Source of the DNA: a virus
Direction: 5' to 3' (one strand)
Length of the DNA: 26,941 bases
Virus record (IMG/VR): IMGVR_UViG_3300046369_001449
Coordinates: 1 to 26,941 of that record
The position numbers were made by a program, and so were the translations under genes. The first letter of the stretch is position 1. Each line of letters opens with the position of its first letter. The notes beneath the pieces are model-generated. The model made no database searches and was not told the origin of the DNA. It saw only the letters and a program-made list of their open reading frames with translations. Shown here one piece after another: positions 16,201-23,207 of the stretch.

Positions 16201-19200
16201 GACCATGTACCACTTTGGTTAGAACCATAATCTGCCTGTGTTCCTGTTCTACCATTTGAATTAACTCTAACTAAATCATTACTAACCGATGATTCTATTA
16301 TATACGGACCTGCTGACCAGTTATCTGAAAGTGTTGCTGGTGTATCATCATCGATGTTTATTGTAATTAACCCTACTGCAGAATCTGTATTGTAAGAATC
16401 AGTTACTTGAACTCTATAAATGTATCTGTTTATTAAATCTGAATTTATATAAACACCTGTTTTTCTTGTTATCACACCACTTGAACTCATTTGGAATGGA
16501 TTTTCGTGTGGGTCTGTTAATTGTGATGAACCACCATAAGAACCACTTGAAACATTACTACCATCTAATAGAATTTGGTGTAATTCAAAGTTTTTAAATG
16601 TTATTGTATCACCTTCACTATCAGCAGATGATATAGTTCCAACAGTTGCCCCATTTGAACTATTCTCATTGATAGAAGATAGTGTTTGGTTGTTTACAGT
16701 TGGTGTTGCGTTATCAACAACATTAACAGTAATAGGTAAAGTTGCTATAGAATCCGAATCTTGTCCTGCTTCATAGTGTTCATCTGATGCGGATATACTA
16801 AATGTATAAGTTGTTTGTGATTCATAATCCAATGAACCTGTATTTTGTCTAATATCAACATAAGTTGAGTATTTTGTTATATCAAAGTGGTTGTTATCAA
16901 TAGAAGATGAGTGAATTGTAATAGTATCTCCATTTGCATCTGTAAAATATACTCTTTTTACCAAAGTATCATTAGCTGAACTTTCGTTTAAGTTAGAAGT
17001 TACTGATGTTATGATATTTCCACTTGTAGAAGTTTCTCTAAATACTGGTGTTGAGTTTGGAGTTACAAAAACAGTAATATCTTTTTCAACAGTTGAGTTA
17101 AATGTATCAGTTGCTGTTGCGGTAAAGGTATGTCCATGTACTCCACCAACTAAATCAGTATTAAATGATGATGATTCTGCTAATGCATTTAAAGTTAGAA
17201 CACCATTTGATGCAACTCTAACTAAATCATCAGTATATGAAGAAGCTGTACCAAATGAAAGTGTTTGTCCTTCAGGGTCTGTTCCTGCAATAGTTACAAT
17301 CGTTGTACTACTTGGTGTATATTCTGCAATTGTTTGATTACCAGTTGTAATTGAGGGTGAACTATTTGGATAAAATACAGCATTTAAAAAATCTGTTATA
17401 GAACCACTTGTACCAGGATTAAATGATGCTGAAAACAATTGTGGTAATTTATCTTGTGATACGATTCTATTTCCATCAAAATCTGTTGAACCTCCACTTG
17501 AACCACTTAATGCATATCTTATATCATAAGAAGATGTTAATTGTGAAGAACCACTTATTGTACCACTTGGTATTTCTGTTTTAGAACCACTTAGTAATCC
17601 ACTTGGAAGTGAAGTAATATACGATGAAGTTACTGCACTTAAACCATCAACTTCTGTTTGTATTGATGATGTAAATGTGTTAAGTGATGAAATATCTGTT
17701 TTAGAACCACTTAAAATACCAGTTCCATCAGTTGAGAATGATTCTGATATGAATCCTAATGATGTTATTTGTGCAGAACCACTAATTGTTCCTTCAGGTG
17801 TGTTATCTCCACTACTACTTACAAATCCTAATGATGTAATTTGAGCCGAACCACTAATTACACCTGTTGGTAGAGCATTTGTAGTATCAATTGATATTAC
17901 CCAATATCCATCATAATAAACATAGAGGTTACCATCATCAGATTTCCACCATAAATCACCTTCAGATGGTAAATTTGGTGCAGAATCAGAAACAGTTACA
18001 TTTGAACTACCTCCACTTGCAGAAGATGATATAATATAGTTACTACCATCTACATTTATTGTTATATTTTCACCAGCAACTATCGAACCACTAAATACAC
18101 CATCAGAATCTAACTTAGATTTTATAGTTGAATCGATTGATGATGTAAATGTTTCAAGAGCCGTTAATCTTTGTCTACTTGAAGTGTAATGATTTGCAAA
18201 TGCCGTATCATTTGTTGTATCTGTTGAATTTACTAAGTTTACAATCTCTACAAATTGGTCATAATCTGAGTTTGCTCCACTTAATATATTATCTATTCTT
18301 GTTTTTTCGGTATCAATCCTTGAATCAATGGATGAACTAAATGAACCACTTACTACTCCACTTGGAATTGATGTTAAATACGATGAGGTTTGAGAAGATA
18401 TTGCATCTACTTCGGTTTGTATTGAACTTGTAAAAGTATTTAGTGAATCAATTAATGAAGCATCACTTCCACTTACATCAGATGCACTAATTGTGATAAT
18501 TCCACTACCAGAAGTAATTGTTACATTCGTACCACCAACCAACGAACCACTTATAACATCAGTTCCATCTAAATTCCTTAGTACAGAACCACTTACTACT
18601 CCACTTGGAATTGATGTTAAATAAGATGATGTTTGTGAAGATATTGCATCTACTTCTGTTTGTATTGATGAAGTAAATGTATTAAGTGATGAAATATCAG
18701 TTGAACTACTCTGAGATATAAAACCTAATGATGTTATTTGAGCCGAACTACTAATTGTTCCACTTGGTAATTGTGATTCTATCGAACCACTAAGTACATT
18801 TGTTCCATCTAAAGTTCGTAATACCGAACCACTAACTATACCAGTTCCATCTGTTGAAAATGATTCGGATATGAATCCAAAATCAGTTATTTGTTGAGAT
18901 GAGGATATTATTCCCTCTGGTAGTAAAACAATTATTTGTCCTGAACCAGATACAAGTCCACTTGGAATATTTTGTAAATTTGTTGACCAATCTGCTCCTG
19001 CACCACCTGCAGAAATACCTGTTATTCTTGAATCAACTGATGAACTAAATGATGTAAAGGTTGAACCACTTATGATTCCACTTGGGATACCACTTAGTTC
19101 ACTCCACGAGGATGCTCCACCACCACTTCCAGTCGGTATAGTTATAGTATTACCACTTGAGATTGTAAGTTGGTCTCCAACAATAGAAAGTATTTGAGAA

Positions 19201-19487
19201 TCAGAGCCAGTATCATCTGTTGCTCCTAAATCATTAGAAATAGTATATGTACCACCAACTTCTTGAATTGTAATACCAGTACCTCCAATAAAACTTGGTG
19301 TACCTTGTACATCAGTATATCTAACACCATATATTGGGCCAGAGGAAGAAATAGATGATGCAGTTATGTTACCAAAAATGGAATTTGAACCGGTTGCGAT
19401 AAACGAACCAGAAACTTTAAATTCCCCTTCAATAACTGAAGCGGTTACTACACCTTGTATCTGTTTACTTGCAATTAAAGTTGCCAT
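13257..19487 (-). CDS. Giant structural / adhesin-like fibre protein with tandem cadherin/Ig-like domains
   Basis: This 2076-residue protein is the longest in the window. Residues ~1-690 are SGS-rich fibre repeats: SGSSQLTSSYDIRYALSGSS, three copies of SLNTFTSSIQTEVD...TSSY, and at ~499-530 APNLPSEGDLWWKSDDGNLY, a motif known from marine phage structural proteins. Residues ~707-1045 hold three cadherin-like domains, with DANGD and LDYE...SASD resembling calcium-binding cadherin motifs. Residues ~1058-1880 are four tandem ~210-residue units, each starting Y(I/V)IES and containing GNL(T/S)(L/V)G, SGD and DQYGNI (diverged in the first unit). The last ~195 residues (from KIYIYYSNYG) form a separate domain ending SGSLGDF, with no S74 chaperone. 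It begins MATLIASKQIQGVVTASVIEG, with TAA-T-ATG coupling to the gene before it and no clear ribosome binding site. Position right after the neck operon suggests a tail- or head-attached fibre. Cell-surface or polysaccharide binding by the Ig-like stack is inferred. Confidence 0.88.
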   Translation of the reverse strand: MATLIASKQIQGVVTASVIEGEFKVSGSFIATGSNSIFGNITASSISSSGPIYGVRYTDVQGTPSFIGGTGITIQEVGGTYTISNDLGATDDTGSDSQILSIVGDQLTISSGNTITIPTGSGGGASSWSELSGIPSGIISGSTFTSFSSSVDSRITGISAGGAGADWSTNLQNIPSGLVSGSGQIIVLLPEGIISSSQQITDFGFISESFSTDGTGIVSGSVLRTLDGTNVLSGSIESQLPSGTISSSAQITSLGFISQSSSTDISSLNTFTSSIQTEVDAISSQTSSYLTSIPSGVVSGSVLRNLDGTDVISGSLVGGTNVTITSGSGIITISASDVSGSDASLIDSLNTFTSSIQTEVDAISSQTSSYLTSIPSGVVSGSFSSSIDSRIDTEKTRIDNILSGANSDYDQFVEIVNLVNSTDTTNDTAFANHYTSSRQRLTALETFTSSIDSTIKSKLDSDGVFSGSIVAGENITINVDGSNYIISSSASGGSSNVTVSDSAPNLPSEGDLWWKSDDGNLYVYYDGYWVISIDTTNALPTGVISGSAQITSLGFVSSSGDNTPEGTISGSAQITSLGFISESFSTDGTGILSGSKTDISSLNTFTSSIQTEVDGLSAVTSSYITSLPSGLLSGSKTEIPSGTISGSSQLTSSYDIRYALSGSSGGSTDFDGNRIVSQDKLPQLFSASFNPGTSGSITDFLNAVFYPNSSPSITTGNQTIAEYTPSSTTIVTIAGTDPEGQTLSFGTASSYTDDLVRVASNGVLTLNALAESSSFNTDLVGGVHGHTFTATATDTFNSTVEKDITVFVTPNSTPVFRETSTSGNIITSVTSNLNESSANDTLVKRVYFTDANGDTITIHSSSIDNNHFDITKYSTYVDIRQNTGSLDYESQTTYTFSISASDEHYEAGQDSDSIATLPITVNVVDNATPTVNNQTLSSINENSSNGATVGTISSADSEGDTITFKNFELHQILLDGSNVSSGSYGGSSQLTDPHENPFQMSSSGVITRKTGVYINSDLINRYIYRVQVTDSYNTDSAVGLITINIDDDTPATLSDNWSAGPYIIESSVSNDLVRVNSNGRTGTQADYGSNQSGTWSSSKPSISINSNGNLSIGLDISGSSTGSGDTIDSVITFTNTFGTTTTDSLSVSVTTNEAPTISSTSTSNLNTNQATGSEEILSLSISDTESDSIPNSGLSFEGYNTTYFTPSISTPSMKLLVNNTSVPAGTYSYTSSLQDVHGFRTNKESGSFTIAQADNGTLGGDTTSYIIESGQSGDSIRDASGFGGGNTSQVSVSYSTSFGSPVVQSFTSSNQAISIDNSGNLTLGLNISGSTTGSGDTITSTITFSDQYGNIDTGNVTVNVFDNHHPSASFTDVTGDLNSNEATTGTDLVNVTITDTEGDTPYSSSLSGTDASSFQLQYNNSNSSSLDIQAASNLSAQTYNYTLNVFDNFGKSSSYDRTLTISQADIGTLGTNGTFYVIESAVNGNNIVTNSNGRTGTQGDLSVSYSPNYGSQVVQSFTSSNALIDVNSSGNLSVGTNISGSGQLSGDVISSNITFADQYGNIGSGSISVNVTTNNAPDITFSNSSILNTNQATGSGGTLVTLTFSDTESDGIDYDGVTFSDSSNQLTFTQNSNTWLVTANSQLSASNYTFSSSVDDVHSFRTNTEGHTITIAQSDLGTLGGDTSIYIIESAESGDVFRDATGYNNGNTAQVSVSYSPSYGSPVVQSFTSSNQAISIDNSGNLTLGLDLSGSVTQSGDNISSTITFSDQYGNIGSGSVTATLFGNQSPAASFVSSSNYESDNSTSGSDAGSLIVSDTESNSPFTITLAGTDGGKFDVSGSSSPFEIQPTGSLSAGTYTINITVTDSYSESVTLTSETITVDQSANNGKIYIYYSNYGTVAGFNSNYLAVMGGSTLNSDTPPEVTAYTANTASPYYKFKAGDIGSTTISLAGSKTATLAATVSGSDLNTAISASAGAMSWANGVQTIIVFPSGSSMGGVPTSMTDSFGGSTAGEFVLVEYVDGTGAPLGVASTVIHSIVLDSAKDGFTEWNVIGTKGQNSGTTMRLKVLPSSGSLGDF
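13830..16312 (-). repeat. Four tandem ~625-base repeats encoding Ig/cadherin-like units
   Basis: Units begin near 16310, 15690, 15062 and 14434 (gene direction), each marked by a plus-strand ATTCTAT(A/T)A(T/C)A landmark encoding Y(I/V)IES. Each unit has about 207-210 residues and two beta-sandwich-like halves. Units 2 and 4 are most alike, sharing GSPVVQSFTSSNQAISIDNS. Units 1 and 3 both have VNSNGRTGTQ. This alternating pattern suggests that a two-unit block was duplicated. Confidence 0.85.
18340..18690 (-). repeat. Direct repeat pair in the N-terminal part of the 2076-residue gene
   Basis: Near-identical ~100-base segments at about 18340-18440 and 18590-18690 encode SIQTEVDAISSQTSSYLTSI plus PSGVVSGS. 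A third, more diverged copy lies near 17590-17690 (TEVDGLSAVTSSYITSLPSG). Confidence 0.82.
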
Positions 19488-19488
19488 A

Positions 19489-19854
19489 TTATCTACTCAC
19501 TATTTTACCTTTTACTGAAAAATCTGTATTAACTATTAACTGAGGAGCTAAAGTTATATTTTCAGTAAAACTAATTACTATATTTGTTCCATTATCAGTA
19601 ACCGAGTAAGAATCTGCATCTTTTTTTACACCTTGTAAATAAACATCAACATAATCAGAAGATGAGTCTACCTTTATATCTTCAAATACAAATTTCTTAT
19701 TAGATAAAGTAAGTGTAAATAATACACCACTTAAACTAATAGAATCTGGTATATGAGTAAATATTGAAGTATCTTCAATTACCTCTTGTACCAAATTTTT
19801 AAATCTGCTTTTATCATTAAAAGGAGTTACTATATCAGGTTTTTTCTTACTCAT
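19489..19854 (-). CDS. Small beta-rich protein of the neck/tail operon, function unknown
   Basis: This is a 121-residue protein. The N-terminal part (MSKKKPDIVTPFNDKSRFKN) is charged and followed by a helix-like stretch (LVQEVIEDTSIF). From ~38 on it is beta-rich. The segment VYLQGVKKDADSYSV followed by NIVISFTENI looks like the beta-hairpin module (V/I)Y.NG....Y...I.F, also present at the end of the gp15-like protein and in the 109-residue protein next to it. The start overlaps the stop of the preceding gene (ATGA); an AAGGAG lies 13 bases upstream, rather far, so coupled translation is likely. The next gene starts one base after its stop. No family is recognised. The operon position suggests a tail, connector or fibre-attachment part. 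Confidence 0.78.
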   Translation of the reverse strand: MSKKKPDIVTPFNDKSRFKNLVQEVIEDTSIFTHIPDSISLSGVLFTLTLSNKKFVFEDIKVDSSSDYVDVYLQGVKKDADSYSVTDNGTNIVISFTENITLAPQLIVNTDFSVKGKIVSR

Positions 19855-20180
19855 ACTAAATCTATATCTCCTTCAATTTTTATATCATCATCACCTTCTA
19901 AATTATATTGAAAGTTTGATTTTTTAAACTTTATATATAAATCATTATTAACTTGTTCTTTTATATAATCTCTTTCAAGAATATATTGACCATTTATAAA
20001 TATATCAAATCTTGCGTGTTCCTTTCTTAAAGGTCTTAAAAATGATTCCAAATCTTTCATTTTAGCATTTTCAAGTTTCCATATAAAATATGTTTGATGA
20101 TTCAAATTATGAGGCACCAATTTATATTCATCTGGTTCATGTACTTGTTTTAATATTTTTTGTAAATCTTTAATAGCCAT
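19851..20180 (-). CDS. Small protein of the neck/tail operon with C-terminal beta hairpin, function unknown
   Basis: This 109-residue protein begins MAIKDLQKILKQVHEPDEYK, mixed helical and charged, with an aromatic patch HQTYFIWKLE at ~29-38. The C-terminal part has FDIFINGQYILERDY and then NDLYIKFKKSNF. That follows the same I(F/Y).NG.....Y...I.F pattern as its two neighbours, and the protein ends with an acidic tail (EGDDDIKIEGDIDLV). It starts one base after the gp15-like stop and overlaps the next start by four bases. No strong ribosome binding site is present near the ATG, so coupling to gp15 is likely. No family is recognised. Confidence 0.75.
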   Translation of the reverse strand: MAIKDLQKILKQVHEPDEYKLVPHNLNHQTYFIWKLENAKMKDLESFLRPLRKEHARFDIFINGQYILERDYIKEQVNNDLYIKFKKSNFQYNLEGDDDIKIEGDIDLV

Positions 20181-20181
20181 T

Positions 20182-21339
20182 TTATAATTCTATAAATTTT
20201 CCTGTTATACCAATTTCATCACTACTACTTAAAATATATCCTAATTCAGTTGATGTAGATTGTAAATCAGTAGGATATGTTCCACCTACCGAAAGTGAAC
20301 CTGTTGAAAAATTAAACTCTATTTCATTATTTGCATATGAACCAGTATAAGAATATTTTGTAGATGGAATAAATACCCCATTAACATAAACTCTAAACCA
20401 ATCATTTGTATCAAATACACCATTTAATTCTGGTGGTAACTTAGGAAGTTCTACATTTGATAATTTAACACTATCACTATCTACAAAAACTGTTTCTTGT
20501 GAACCCCTTATTGACATAAAATCAATTACATCTGAATATTCGTTATACAATTGTTTTTCTACTGTTTTACCGGTTACATTTGAACCTAATCCTGTTAAAT
20601 CAGTTTCAGTACCCCAAACTACTTTTTTTGGAGTAATTGATTTTTTATGAGTTGATTGGTTATCAAATTGTTCTGGTAAAAGATAAGCATAAACAGCCAT
20701 TGTAAAGTTTGTTCTAACTATTCTTTGAGAACCTTCACTTACCTCAGTTGTATTATCAAAATTATCTATTTTTACTCTAAACTTAAAACCATCTTTATCT
20801 CCCCAATATTCATCGGTTGCATATTGAAACGCTTCTACAATTTTATTCATGTGTTCTGTAAAATCAGTCCAAATGATTACTTCATATGTAATGTTTACAT
20901 AATCAGGCATTACAACATCAAATAATTCAACAGGTCTTTTAGTACCTGTCATAGCTGAAAATTTATCGTATTTGTGTTTTTTAGAATATCTCGATACTGA
21001 TGGATAAGAAATGTGTCTATTCATTGTGTTAGCAAATGAATCATCTCTTGCTATAGAATTTCTCTTGAACATTATTAAAGGAATCTGTAACATTCCTTTT
21101 TTATCTCTTAAAAACCCATCTTTTTGAATAGATTTCCATCTTTCAGGATTACCATATACAACTGGTATCTTTTGTTTTTCTTCAAATATTTCAACAGTAG
21201 GCAATACAGTATCAATCATATGTTCTGCCATTGCTAAATCAACATCATATAATTTTACACCTTTTCCTTTTTCAATACTTTCTTTTTTGTATTGTAGGGC
21301 TCTGTTTACAGGTTTATTTTTTAAAGGGTCAATTGCCAT
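20182..21339 (-). CDS. 15: Tail terminator / sheath stabiliser, T4 gp15-like, with C-terminal extension
   Basis: This is a 385-residue protein. Residues ~40-240 follow the T4 gp15 layout: IPVVYGNPERWKSIQKDG, then LQIPLIMFKRNSIARDD, a VMPDYVNITYEVIIWTDFTE segment, HMNKIVEAFQY, YWGDKDGFKFRVKIDNFD, then RIVRTNFTMAVYAYLLPE. In T4 gp15 there is IPVTYASKEHF, a KMIYELSIFTRYEDDM segment, and LTFEVNGWMYPP near the end (recalled, not aligned by tool). In T4, gp15 forms a hexameric ring that caps the tail tube and sheath and joins the head neck. T4 gp15 is about 270 residues, so this protein has ~115 extra residues at the C-terminus, containing WFRVYVNGVFIPSTKYSYTG and GEIEF-like strands. The start overlaps the previous stop (TAATG), with AAAGGA ~10 bases upstream. 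The gp13-gp14-gp15 order supports the call. Confidence 0.8.
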   Translation of the reverse strand: MAIDPLKNKPVNRALQYKKESIEKGKGVKLYDVDLAMAEHMIDTVLPTVEIFEEKQKIPVVYGNPERWKSIQKDGFLRDKKGMLQIPLIMFKRNSIARDDSFANTMNRHISYPSVSRYSKKHKYDKFSAMTGTKRPVELFDVVMPDYVNITYEVIIWTDFTEHMNKIVEAFQYATDEYWGDKDGFKFRVKIDNFDNTTEVSEGSQRIVRTNFTMAVYAYLLPEQFDNQSTHKKSITPKKVVWGTETDLTGLGSNVTGKTVEKQLYNEYSDVIDFMSIRGSQETVFVDSDSVKLSNVELPKLPPELNGVFDTNDWFRVYVNGVFIPSTKYSYTGSYANNEIEFNFSTGSLSVGGTYPTDLQSTSTELGYILSSSDEIGITGKFIEL

Positions 21340-21902
21340 TAGTGATATGTCCTTTCATCTATTTGAATTTGACTTCTTCTTACCATAAACCCAACACCAA
21401 TAAGTGTGTTGTTAGAATTTTGGAATGTATTTGTTTCTTTATCATAAACTTGAGGTTGTCCACCAATTCTTTGGTTTTCTCTTATGTTATCCATTTCATA
21501 ATAAATACCATCAAATAAAATCACATCACCTATTTCAGGATAACCAACTGTAAGGTTTTGGATTGCCTCTGTTGGAACTAAAGTACCATTTATATCTCTT
21601 ACCTTTGGTACTGCAAAAGAAGTTTCTCTCAATCGTTCTCTATTGAACCTAAATTCAACTGCTTGTTGTTTATCTGCACCAAATCCCTCATATACAACAT
21701 TCATAGGCTCCCTATCAACTATACACATTACAGTTGAAGGTGCTCTCCAAACCTTTCCTAAAGATTCACCATATAGATTAGTTTTTGTTTCACCAACTGA
21801 TACCTTAAATAAAGTTACAGCTTGCTCCACCACATAATCCACTACTTCTTCAGAAATAGTTTTTATAAAATCTACATCTTTTGCATTGAAAAACTTTGGC
21901 AT
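21339..21902 (-). CDS. 14: Neck / head-closure protein, T4 gp14-like
   Basis: This 187-residue protein begins MPKFFNAKDVDFIKTISEEV. It then has LYGESLGKVWRAPSTVMCIV at ~43-62, REPMNVVYEGFGADKQQAVE and FRFNRERLRE, a GDVILFDGIYYEMDNI strand pair at ~125-140, and FMVRRSQIQIDERTYH at the end. The order LYGES...G.D..Q.V.F.F.R..L......P..GDII.....YYE...........QF is typical of gp14 in T4-like phages. There, gp14 works with gp13 to close the head after packaging and give the tail a docking site. It is shorter than T4 gp14 (~256 residues), as in several distant T4 relatives. TAGGA lies 8 bases before the ATG. It sits 4 bases after the gp13-like stop and overlaps the gp15-like start by one base. Confidence 0.78.
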   Translation of the reverse strand: MPKFFNAKDVDFIKTISEEVVDYVVEQAVTLFKVSVGETKTNLYGESLGKVWRAPSTVMCIVDREPMNVVYEGFGADKQQAVEFRFNRERLRETSFAVPKVRDINGTLVPTEAIQNLTVGYPEIGDVILFDGIYYEMDNIRENQRIGGQPQVYDKETNTFQNSNNTLIGVGFMVRRSQIQIDERTYH

Positions 21903-21906
21903 AATA

Positions 21907-23058
21907 TTATCCTACATAAATATTTAATGGAACTCGAGTCATTACTTGTTGTTGTTGTTCAACCATAGCTGCCTCATTCTCCATTCTTTGTTTTTTACTT
22001 ACCTCATTCAGATTCTCTCTTAATTGTTCAACAAGAGCATCTTTTTCTGTTTGTGCTTCAGCTCTTAATGCTGCACCATCTAAAGAAACTTCTGAACCTG
22101 GTATAGGAACAGTTGAATATTTTTCTCTAACTGCACCTAACATCTCTTTTGCCAAAGCGAGTGTATATTTTCGTATCCATTGTTTACCAACATCATTTAT
22201 TTTAGTATATTCAGCAAAATTATATCCTACGTTTGAGTAATCTGATACTACATTAGGAGTTATGATTGTTGAATTTTCTCTTCTATCTTTTACAACTTGA
22301 TATTCAAACCATAAAGGGTAAGATGTTGTTGGTTTTGGAAATATTTGTAATTTATTGTTTACTATATTAAATGTATGTGCTGATTTTCTGATTTGGTCGT
22401 TGAATTCAATCTGTTGAATCCTTAACATATCCTCATAAATTGGCATCAAGATAAATTGTGCCGCTGGTGAGAATGAACCGAAACCAAATTCATCAATCAA
22501 GTTAAGAGTTCCTTGTCCACTTACTGAGTATGGGTCAAAGAATCTTTGAATTGCTGGAGTTGATTCGTAAAATACTTTCGTTACATCAATTCTTTCTCCA
22601 CTTTCAGAAACATCTGCAAATAAGGTTTGTAAATCGTATTCTTGAGAACCAGTACCAACTGTAATATAATCTTTCTTTATATCAGTTCTACCACCAACAT
22701 TAGCAAAATTACCATAGGTTTCTGCTATTGTTGCTATATTATTAAGTTCCGAACCAATTACTGATTGACCAGTATAATTAGAACCAGTTGCCTGTCCTTC
22801 TAATGCTCCGAGGTTATTTCTTATATTAAATTGGTTTACTTGAGATGAGTATTCACTCACTGCTTCTTCAAATACCGCAAAGAAATTATCACCTTCTAAT
22901 TCAACATCTATAATAGGATATCCTAATCGTTTAGCACACCAAGATGCAACTTTTGGTGCATCTGTTTGAAATAATGAATCAGAATCATAAATTCCAAATG
23001 GTGTTGATGAACCAGAAGTAAATGATGATGTTCCTGTCCACACTCTTGCTTGAGACAT
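21907..23058 (-). CDS. 13: Neck protein, T4 gp13-like
   Basis: This is a 383-residue protein. The segment VASWCAKRLGYPIIDVELEG at ~38-57, followed by FFAVFEEAVSEYSSQVNQF, matches the pattern F..WC...LG.PVI.VE......F..A.EY seen at the start of gp13 in T4-like phages. Further on are SQEYDLQTLF at ~138-147, RIDVTKVFYES, a central FSPAAQFILMPIYEDMLRIQ stretch, then LWFEYQVVKDRREN. The C-terminal helical region has WIRKYTLALAKEMLGAVREK with PIPGSEVSLDG and a Gln-rich stretch (VEQQQQVM). Gp13 sits at the portal and, with gp14, closes the head. The start has a strong AAAGGAG six bases from the ATG. A terminator and the octamer motif lie upstream, so this gene probably opens the neck operon. Confidence 0.82.
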   Translation of the reverse strand: MSQARVWTGTSSFTSGSSTPFGIYDSDSLFQTDAPKVASWCAKRLGYPIIDVELEGDNFFAVFEEAVSEYSSQVNQFNIRNNLGALEGQATGSNYTGQSVIGSELNNIATIAETYGNFANVGGRTDIKKDYITVGTGSQEYDLQTLFADVSESGERIDVTKVFYESTPAIQRFFDPYSVSGQGTLNLIDEFGFGSFSPAAQFILMPIYEDMLRIQQIEFNDQIRKSAHTFNIVNNKLQIFPKPTTSYPLWFEYQVVKDRRENSTIITPNVVSDYSNVGYNFAEYTKINDVGKQWIRKYTLALAKEMLGAVREKYSTVPIPGSEVSLDGAALRAEAQTEKDALVEQLRENLNEVSKKQRMENEAAMVEQQQQVMTRVPLNIYVG

Positions 23059-23092
23059 ATATTTTTCTCCTTTACTTATACAATTATACTCT

Positions 23093-23100
23093 TATAAATA
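23093..23100 (-). promoter_or_regulatory. Late-promoter-like octamer before the gp13-like gene
   Basis: In gene direction TTTATATTTATAAGAG contains TATTTATA, 35-42 bases before the ATG at 23058. A TATAAT hexamer also lies at 23083-23088, 25 bases before the ATG, with no good -35 box. Both lie downstream of the gp23 terminator, so a promoter for the neck operon is expected here; which element is used is unknown. Confidence 0.4.
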
Positions 23101-23129
23101 TAAATTATTTGAAAAGGAGAGTATAAAGC

Positions 23130-23158
23130 AAAAAAAAGAGGGAACTTTCGTTCCCTCT
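23130..23158 (-). terminator. Strong intrinsic terminator after gp23
   Basis: In gene direction AGAGGGAAC pairs perfectly with GTTCCCTCT over nine bases around a GAAA loop, followed directly by eight U. It lies ~50 bases after the capsid gene stop. This separates the very highly expressed capsid transcript from the neck operon. The loop and tail match those of the terminator at 9025-9057. Confidence 0.92.
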
Positions 23159-23207
23159 AATTTTATCATCACTATTGTAATGACCTATTTACTAAGTTTA
23201 TCAACTA

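Noticed and set aside
13257-19487. A bacterial secreted adhesin instead of a phage protein, because of the cadherin-like repeats.
   Set aside because: There is no signal peptide, anchor or secretion domain. The gene follows the neck operon with a one-base gap and carries phage fibre modules.
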